From contig NZ_QGTX01000001.1 of assembly GCF_003182485.1 (NCBI RefSeq), forward strand, positions 806,001-870,000: a DNA stretch of 64,000 bases, written 5' to 3'. The notes beneath the pieces are model-generated. The model made no database searches, was not told the DNA's origin, and saw nothing but the letters and a program-made list of their open reading frames with translations. The position numbers and the translations under genes were made by a program. Source of the DNA: Geodermatophilus normandii. Its GTDB lineage: Bacteria > Actinomycetota > Actinomycetes > Mycobacteriales > Geodermatophilaceae. Shown one piece after another: positions 59,313 to 64,000 of this stretch (within the stretch, counting starts at the first letter, position 1; each line of letters begins with the position of its first letter).

Positions 59313-60476
59313 GTGGAAGCGCCGTACACCAGCACCGGGCCCGGCCAGTCCGTGCGCCTCGTCTACCAGGTCATGGGTTCCAACGGGCCTATCCCGAACC
59401 CCCAGAAGATCCGCTACATCCCGGTGGGATCCGCTGATGCCGCGGGCCTGGGGCTGCCTAGCCCGATGGGCCCCCTGCCGTCGCTCCCGGACGCCTCCGC
59501 AGTGATGGGTGCGGTCCAACTCGCCAACCTCGGCGTCTCCGTGGTCAACCTCGCGATCTCCACGGCGGTCCTGTTCGAGGTCAAGAAGCAAACGCGCATG
59601 CTGCGCGAGATGCAGGTCGGACTGCAAGAGGTCCGGGCGGGCATTAGCGACCTCCTGACACGCACGGAGCGCATCGACGTCAACGTCGCAGAACTCAATC
59701 TCCGCGAGACCCTCAAGTACGCGCTCAAGTCTGCAGCCAAGGGCGATGAGGTTGATCTGGTCTTGCTCGCGCAGTTAGTCGCTAAGGCGCTCGACCGGTT
59801 CTTCGCGTCGATGAAGGGTTCCAATGAGCCCGGCATTAATCGGAGTTTCACGCTCGCCTCGGACGTGCGCGAGATGGCAGAGGCCGCCCTGCACATTCTT
59901 TGGGCCGCCCGCCTGACCGCCGTCCAGGCGCACAACCTCTCCTGCTCGGGTGACCCGCTCAAGGTGGTCGGCGACGACGGGCTGCGCCGCCACCTGGAAC
60001 AAGCGACGGAGGCGACCACGCTTGTGGCGGCCATGGACACCACCATGGATGGCGCGAACGCCATGGCGGACAAGGTGGCCGACGGCCTGAAGAACACCTG
60101 GCTTTTCGTCGGCGACAGCGACATCAAGCGCAAGTTCATGCACCGTCAACTAGCCGGGCTTCAGAAGAAGAACCTGGACCGCCTGGCGCCCGTTCCGCCA
60201 GCCCGCCGCCTGCTCGCCGAACTGCAGGACCAGGAAGCGTGGAAGAGCGCCTGCGAGGAAGGCGGCGAGTCCATCAACGCCTTCCTGCGGGACTACCTGC
60301 TGGCCTGGAGCGCCCACACAGACGCAGGTCTGCTGTGGAGACTCCGGTACGAAACAGATCTGCAGGCCGACGAGACCTACTGGCAGACCCTGGACGGCTG
60401 GATGCAGCCGATGGTGAGCGACGCGGCAGAGCCGGTTCTGGGTGTCACTCGGCCGCACGAAGCAGCCGACGCCTGA
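59313..60476 (+). CDS. unrecognised protein with one hydrophobic segment and long helical region
   Basis: 387 residues, GTG 59313, with GGAAGGAGCG 7 bases upstream. Residues 1-60 are Pro/Gly-rich and poorly structured. Residues ~62-88 form a hydrophobic helix (ASAVMGAVQLANLGVSVVNL). Residues ~89-130 read like a coiled coil (KKQTRMLREMQVGLQEVR). The rest (130-387) is mostly helical with a Trp-rich C-terminal part. The layout recalls membrane-associating or pore-forming effectors, but I recognise no family. Codon usage is less GC-biased than the core genes. Next to a decayed OGG-like gene and a SLATT-like fragment. Confidence 0.65.
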   Translation: MEAPYTSTGPGQSVRLVYQVMGSNGPIPNPQKIRYIPVGSADAAGLGLPSPMGPLPSLPDASAVMGAVQLANLGVSVVNLAISTAVLFEVKKQTRMLREMQVGLQEVRAGISDLLTRTERIDVNVAELNLRETLKYALKSAAKGDEVDLVLLAQLVAKALDRFFASMKGSNEPGINRSFTLASDVREMAEAALHILWAARLTAVQAHNLSCSGDPLKVVGDDGLRRHLEQATEATTLVAAMDTTMDGANAMADKVADGLKNTWLFVGDSDIKRKFMHRQLAGLQKKNLDRLAPVPPARRLLAELQDQEAWKSACEEGGESINAFLRDYLLAWSAHTDAGLLWRLRYETDLQADETYWQTLDGWMQPMVSDAAEPVLGVTRPHEAADA

Positions 60477-60484
60477 CGCGGGCG

Positions 60485-61348
60485 GCGTTGCGCTGTCACT
60501 GAACGGGGCCGTGACCAGCCCTGCGGGCGATCCGGAGCCCTATCCGGCGCTGCAGGTTCTGCCGCCGTCGACCGGCACGTTCGCCCAGCGGGTCGGCGGC
60601 CTGCCCACCGAGGCGCGGATCCTCGCGCACGGGTTCAACTTCCACCCCGACCGGTGAAAGCCCCGAATCGGCAACCCGGCTTGGACAAGGTTCTTCCACG
60701 CCCTACCGCCCGGAGCGCGCGACGGATACCGGCTGATCACCCGCCGGGATCTGTTGACTGGGCCCGACCGAACCCACGGCTGGAATAGCCCGGCGGAGTT
60801 GGTGCGCTTCTGGCCGGTGCTACGCCTGGGGCACCGGAGACCAACGATGGCTCGTGCCGCGCCGGGCGCTGATCTACACCCGGCCGGACCGGCTGCCGCA
60901 TCCCCTCATCGAGGCCCGGCTCGCCGCCGCGGTGGACGCCATGCGCCGTGGCACGCCGGAGGACGGCTACCGGCTGCTGCTGCGCACCCGCGACAATCTC
61001 GGCGAGCAGAGTGGGGCGGTGAAGTACCTGGGGCCGTCGTTCTTCACCAAGGTGCTGCACAACGCCGACGCCGACCCGGCCACCGGCCGCCCGGGGCGGG
61101 CGCTCATCCTCGACCGGTTCGTGGTCATCGCCGTCAACCACCTAGAGGGCTGGGGCCAGCGGGAGACCGTGGCCTGGGCGCCGGAGACCTACACCCGGTG
61201 GCTCGCCTACGCCCGCGAACAGGCGGCGGTCCCGGACGGCCCGGGCAGTGCCCCGGTCCGGATCGACGCAGTCGAACGGGCCGTGTTCCGGCTCGGCCGC
61301 TTCCTGTACGAGCAGCGCCGCTCACCGCGACACCGCCGGCCTTCCTGA
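60485..61348 (+). pseudogene. decayed OGG-fold-like (8-oxoguanine glycosylase fold) gene
   Basis: Reads GGVALSLNGAVTSPAGD onward to an in-frame TGA at 60655, continues in the same frame (KPRIGNPAWTRFFHALPPG) to about 60825, then shifts by +1 into WGTGDQRWLVPRRALIYT and runs open to 61348. The C-terminal part (YLGPSFFTKVLHNADAD; ALILDRFVVIAVN) resembles the OGG-fold family of putative base-excision or defence-associated proteins. A stop plus a frameshift of opposite sign to the window's other breaks suggest true decay. Family match is by eye. Confidence 0.5.
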
Positions 61349-61376
61349 TCCCAACCCTTAGGGGGTCCTCGCGACC

Positions 61377-61769
61377 GTGGCCGCCGCAGTCGCCGCCGCC
61401 AGTGCCATCGGCAAGGCGGCGCCCGCCGTAGCGGGCTCCGTCGCCTTCGTCGCGGCCATCGCCTCGGCCATCGTCACCTTCCTGAAGCCGCAGGACACCG
61501 AGCAGAAGTACCTCACGGCGGGACGCCGCCTTGGCGCGCTGCGGGTCAAGGTTGGACAGGCCCTCGCACTCGATCTGCACATCCTGTTTCACCGGATCAG
61601 CTCGGAGATGCAGACCCGGCTCGGCGTCCGCGACAACACCTGCCCAACTGATCCGCGCGAAGCGCTGCTGTTCGACCGTGCAGCCGAGGCGAGCGTGCGC
61701 CGGAGCTTGCATCCGATGCTCAACCAGGTCGACCCGTCCATCTATCCGAAGAACCGGCGCCGCCCGTGA
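61377..61769 (+). CDS. SLATT-like membrane-effector domain protein, truncated
   Basis: 130 residues from GTG 61377 (an in-frame TAG at 61359 bounds the N terminus). Two short hydrophobic stretches (2-12 and 16-36) followed by FLKPQDTEQKYLTAGRRLGALR, the TFL-P...A...Y/L-AL-R pattern of SLATT domains, 2-TM effectors in nucleotide-activated defence systems. After the TGA at 61767 the same frame goes on as TELHNLARTLSEEEQQGMQ to about 61860, so the original was longer and the tail has been cut by the transposase-like sequence. No nucleotide cyclase or SLOG gene is next to it. Confidence 0.45.
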   Translation: MAAAVAAASAIGKAAPAVAGSVAFVAAIASAIVTFLKPQDTEQKYLTAGRRLGALRVKVGQALALDLHILFHRISSEMQTRLGVRDNTCPTDPREALLFDRAAEASVRRSLHPMLNQVDPSIYPKNRRRP

Positions 61770-61864
61770 ACCGAACTGCACAACTTGGCTCGCACGCTCT
61801 CCGAGGAGGAGCAGCAGGGGATGCAGGCGCGACTGGACTGGGTGTGCAACCAGATGCTCCACAT

Positions 61865-63213
61865 ACTGCCTTCCAGGCGATGCCGCGCCGCATCCGCCGC
61901 CAGTACCGCGGTTCGGCCTGCATCGACGCCACCCCGCTCAAACGGCCCGCCACCGGCCTGGCGTCCGGCTCGCCGATCGCGTCCGCCGACCCTGATGGCG
62001 GCTGATACGTCCGCGATGGCGACCACCGTGACCCCAACTACTCCCCCGGCGGCACGCTGAGCGGCTTCACCCGCAAGCCCGCGAACAAGTCCTTGTGGCG
62101 CTGGACATCGGCCTGCTCGTCGCGGTGGACGACCGTCCAGGCGAGCGCCAGCACCTTCGCGCTCTGCCGCTGGCCATGACGACCGACCGTCCCGGCGTCG
62201 ACCCCGCGGGTGCCGCCCACCGCCTGATGGCCTCCTTCGTCCAACGCGGTTAAATGCCCGGCTACCTGGCCGGGGACAACCTGTTCGTCCGCGGCCGAGG
62301 CGAACACCTTCCAGATCCCCGCCCGCGAGGTCGGCTCCGACCTCGTCCTTCCCTATCCCCGGCAGTACCTCGGCGACCAGGGCGGCCACACCTCCGGCAT
62401 GCGCCTGATCGAGGGGCCTACCACTGTCCTGCCATTCCCGACGCACTCGTCGTGGCCACCAAGGACCTGCGCGAAGGCCGGCTCGACCTCAAGACGTACA
62501 AGGCCCGGATCCAGGAGCGCGTCGCCTATCGCATGCGGACCAAGCAGTTGCCCGTTGACGGTGTCGGAGAGCGCCTCACTTGCCCGGCCGCCGGACCCGC
62601 GCCGCTGGTCAAGTGCGCCAACAAGCCAGAGTCCGAGAAGCCCCGGCCCACCCGGCAGGCCGACGGGCATGTCACCGATGCCCGGCCGCGGATCCTGCCG
62701 CTCTCCGACATCAGCGTCGCGAACAAGCCGCGGGTCTGCGATCAGGAGTTGGTCGCGGTCAGCCCGGTCGACGGGGCGAAGTTCCGCCAGTCCCTGCCGT
62801 ATGGCTCGGACCAGCACGCCGACCTGTTCAACACGCTGCATCAGTCCCAGGAAGGCTTGCACGGCTTCGCTAAGGACGAGGCGCACGAGGCCCTCGCCGC
62901 CACCGGCAAGCGCCGCGTCCGCGGCAAGGCCGCGCAGAGCGTGTTCGCCGCCTTCCTGCTCGCCGCCGCCAGCATCCGCAAGATCCGCACCTTCCTCGCC
63001 AACGCAATCGAGGACAGCGGCGGGGTCATCTACGTTCCCCGCAAGCAGCGGAAGGGCGACCACGCTCGCACCGGCCTACCACCGGGCGTCGGACCGCCCG
63101 AAACGGCCGCGGCCAAAATGATCAACCTCACAGCACACACCAGCCGGTCCCGACGGAGTGGCCCTTCGGCATGCCCGCAAACGGCCGGAGACGGCAGATT
63201 CAGCCTCCGATGA
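61865..63213 (+). pseudogene. decayed transposase-like gene
   Basis: Fragments in several frames with stops: PRRIRRQYRGSACIDATPLKR (about 61880), SPIASADPDGG then TGA at 62005, DGDHRDPNYSPGG, FVQRG then TAA at 62253, GYLAGDNLFVRG, and a long open C-terminal part from about 62420 (RLIEG, ALVVATKDLREGRLDLKTYKAR, YGSDQHADLFNTLHQSQEGL, RRVRGKAAQSVFAAFLLAA) to 63213. I recall this set of motifs from transposase-like genes of streptomycetes, but the IS family is not certain. No terminal inverted repeats were found. Confidence 0.55.
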
Positions 63214-63372
63214 CCCGCGGCAGCCGTCGATCAGCGCACGACAGCGGCTGACCCGCTCCGGACAGCAGCGAAGCCGCCCCCAGAGTCCCCGACCTGTCGG
63301 TTAGATGCTCCAGGGACGGCTTCGCCGTCACTTTCGTCGCTACTGCCGGAAACTTCCGTCGGTAGCCCTTGG

Positions 63373-63457
63373 CGGTGGCGGTGGGATTTGAACCCACGGA
63401 GGCTTGCACCTCACACGCTTTCGAGGCGTGCTCCTTCGGCCGCTCGGACACGCCACC
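63373..63457 (-). tRNA. tRNA-Ser (anticodon CGA)
   Basis: 85 bases, long variable arm. Acceptor GGTGGCG/CGCCACC with discriminator G; anticodon stem ACGC/GCGT with loop CTCGAAA, anticodon CGA, reading UCG. T-loop GGTTCAAATCC. CCA not encoded. Its 3' end faces the accessory island (58.6-63.37 kb), the usual side for integration. Confidence 0.95.
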
Positions 63458-63467
63458 GCCGAAGAGA

Positions 63468-63941
63468 CTACAGGCCCCGCTTCCGGCGGAAGAACGCGCG
63501 TAGCAGCGTCGCGCTCTCCTCCGCCCGCACCCCGCCGGTGACCTGCGGGCGGTGGTTGAGCCGGCGGTCGCGGACGACGTCCCACAGCGACCCCGCGGCC
63601 CCGGCCTTCGGGTCGTCGGCGCCGAAGACGACTCGGTCGACCCGCGCCAGCACGCTCGCCCCGGCGCACATCGTGCAGGGCTCCAGCGTGACGACGAGCG
63701 TCGTCCCGGTCAGCCGCCAGCCGTCGCCGTGCACCCCGGCAGCCGCGCGCAGGGCCAGCACCTCGGCGTGCGCGGTGGGGTCACCGCGCCTCTCGCGCTC
63801 GTTGGCCGCCTCGGCCAGCACCGCGCCGTCGGGTCCGAGGACGACGGCGCCGATCGGGGTGTCGCCCCACTCCTGCGCGGCGGCGGCCAGCTCCAGCGCG
63901 CGGACCATCGCCGCGTCGACGACGTCGTCCGGCAGGGTCAC
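63468..63941 (-). CDS. tadA: tRNA-specific adenosine deaminase
   Basis: 157 residues from GTG 63941. Makes inosine at the wobble base of tRNA-Arg(ACG). Cytidine-deaminase fold with zinc motif HAE (THAHAEVLALR) and PCxxC (LEPCTMCAGA). GTG overlaps the stop of the upstream gene (GTGA). The tRNA-Ser gene starts 10 bases after it. Confidence 0.94.
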   Translation of the reverse strand: MTLPDDVVDAAMVRALELAAAAQEWGDTPIGAVVLGPDGAVLAEAANERERRGDPTAHAEVLALRAAAGVHGDGWRLTGTTLVVTLEPCTMCAGASVLARVDRVVFGADDPKAGAAGSLWDVVRDRRLNHRPQVTGGVRAEESATLLRAFFRRKRGL

Positions 63942-64000
63942 GCGCGGGCGCCGGCCAGGGGGAAGCCGACCAGCGCGGACAGCTCGGCCAGCGCGTCGGC
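63938..64000 (-). CDS. C-terminal end of gene upstream of tadA (partial)
   Basis: Last 20 codons only (ADALAELSALVGFPLAGARA). The position directly before tadA, with GTGA overlap, is that of the tRNA adenosine deaminase-associated protein in actinobacteria (Rv3753c-like). Identification rests on position; too little sequence to confirm. Confidence 0.5.
   Translation of the reverse strand, partial: ADALAELSALVGFPLAGARA

Noticed and set aside
61865..63213. Complete insertion sequence with terminal inverted repeats
   Set aside because: No matching ends or target duplication were recognised and the transposase-like frame is broken.
58547..63373. Direct att repeats of tRNA-Ser(CGA) bracketing the island
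   Set aside because: I looked for the 3' end of the tRNA near the left border and found no convincing copy, and no integrase gene is present.

Overview
The window comes from a very GC-rich, high-codon-bias actinobacterium. Evidence: G/C at almost every third codon position, many GTG starts, leaderless GTG/ATG genes with a TANNNT box 6-8 bases upstream, mycothiol-group families (DUF4177, PPOX/F420-type, WXG-poor), and a gene order that follows the Mycobacterium tuberculosis Rv3671c-Rv3753c neighbourhood with replacements. A Geodermatophilaceae-like genus (Blastococcus, Geodermatophilus, Modestobacter) is my inference, not something the sequence proves.

Layout. 1-12.7 kb: minus-strand stress/redox genes (marP-like protease cut by the window edge, cupredoxin lipoprotein, CoA-type NUDIX, TlpA-like thioredoxin, nth), then crp, a second NUDIX, RidA, DUF4177, a pair of Get3/ArsA-like ATPases, a ponA2-like penicillin-binding protein, yqeY and a metallophosphoesterase. 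12.7-25.2 kb: tRNA-Pro(CGG), two coupled CNNM/CBS membrane proteins, an S9 peptidase, a GT87 glycosyltransferase, the ask-asd operon, a phospholipase D-like protein, an XRE regulator and leuA with an upstream leucine leader peptide. 25.2-34.4 kb: a six-gene Mrp-type Na+/H+ antiporter operon (mrpA and mrpB fused) whose junctions all overlap by 4 bases, next to a NarL-type two-component system. 34.4-44.8 kb: ABC-F ATPase, GNAT-like protein, a stand-alone MurE-like ligase, two pirins plus a flavin/F420-type oxidase, a VOC protein, a TPM-domain membrane protein and a Rieske-type protein. 44.8-54.1 kb: a dipeptide ABC transporter (fused ATPases, two permeases, binding protein) and recR-ybaB-dnaX. 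54.1-58.6 kb: YceI-like protein, SRP RNA, EamA transporter with a leader peptide, tRNA-Ser(GGA), a small hypothetical and a Ser/Thr protein kinase.

58.6-63.4 kb is an accessory island that abuts the 3' end of tRNA-Ser(CGA). It has weaker GC bias, an Ada-like zinc protein without the methyl-acceptor Cys, an unrecognised 387-residue protein with one hydrophobic segment and a helical region, a decayed OGG-fold-like gene, a truncated SLATT-like membrane-effector domain, and a decayed transposase-like gene. tadA and the tail of its usual partner close the window.

Three non-gene signals stand out. First, at least eight one-base losses, all the same sign and all in G/C runs or GC repeats, break seven otherwise intact genes, which points to sequencing or assembly error. 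Second, a TTGA-N4-TCAA palindrome sits at both the pirin and the yceI promoter, suggesting one shared MarR-type regulon. Third, a 47-base hairpin repeat family occurs in three intergenic spaces. Two attenuator-like leaders (leuA and the EamA transporter) are also visible.
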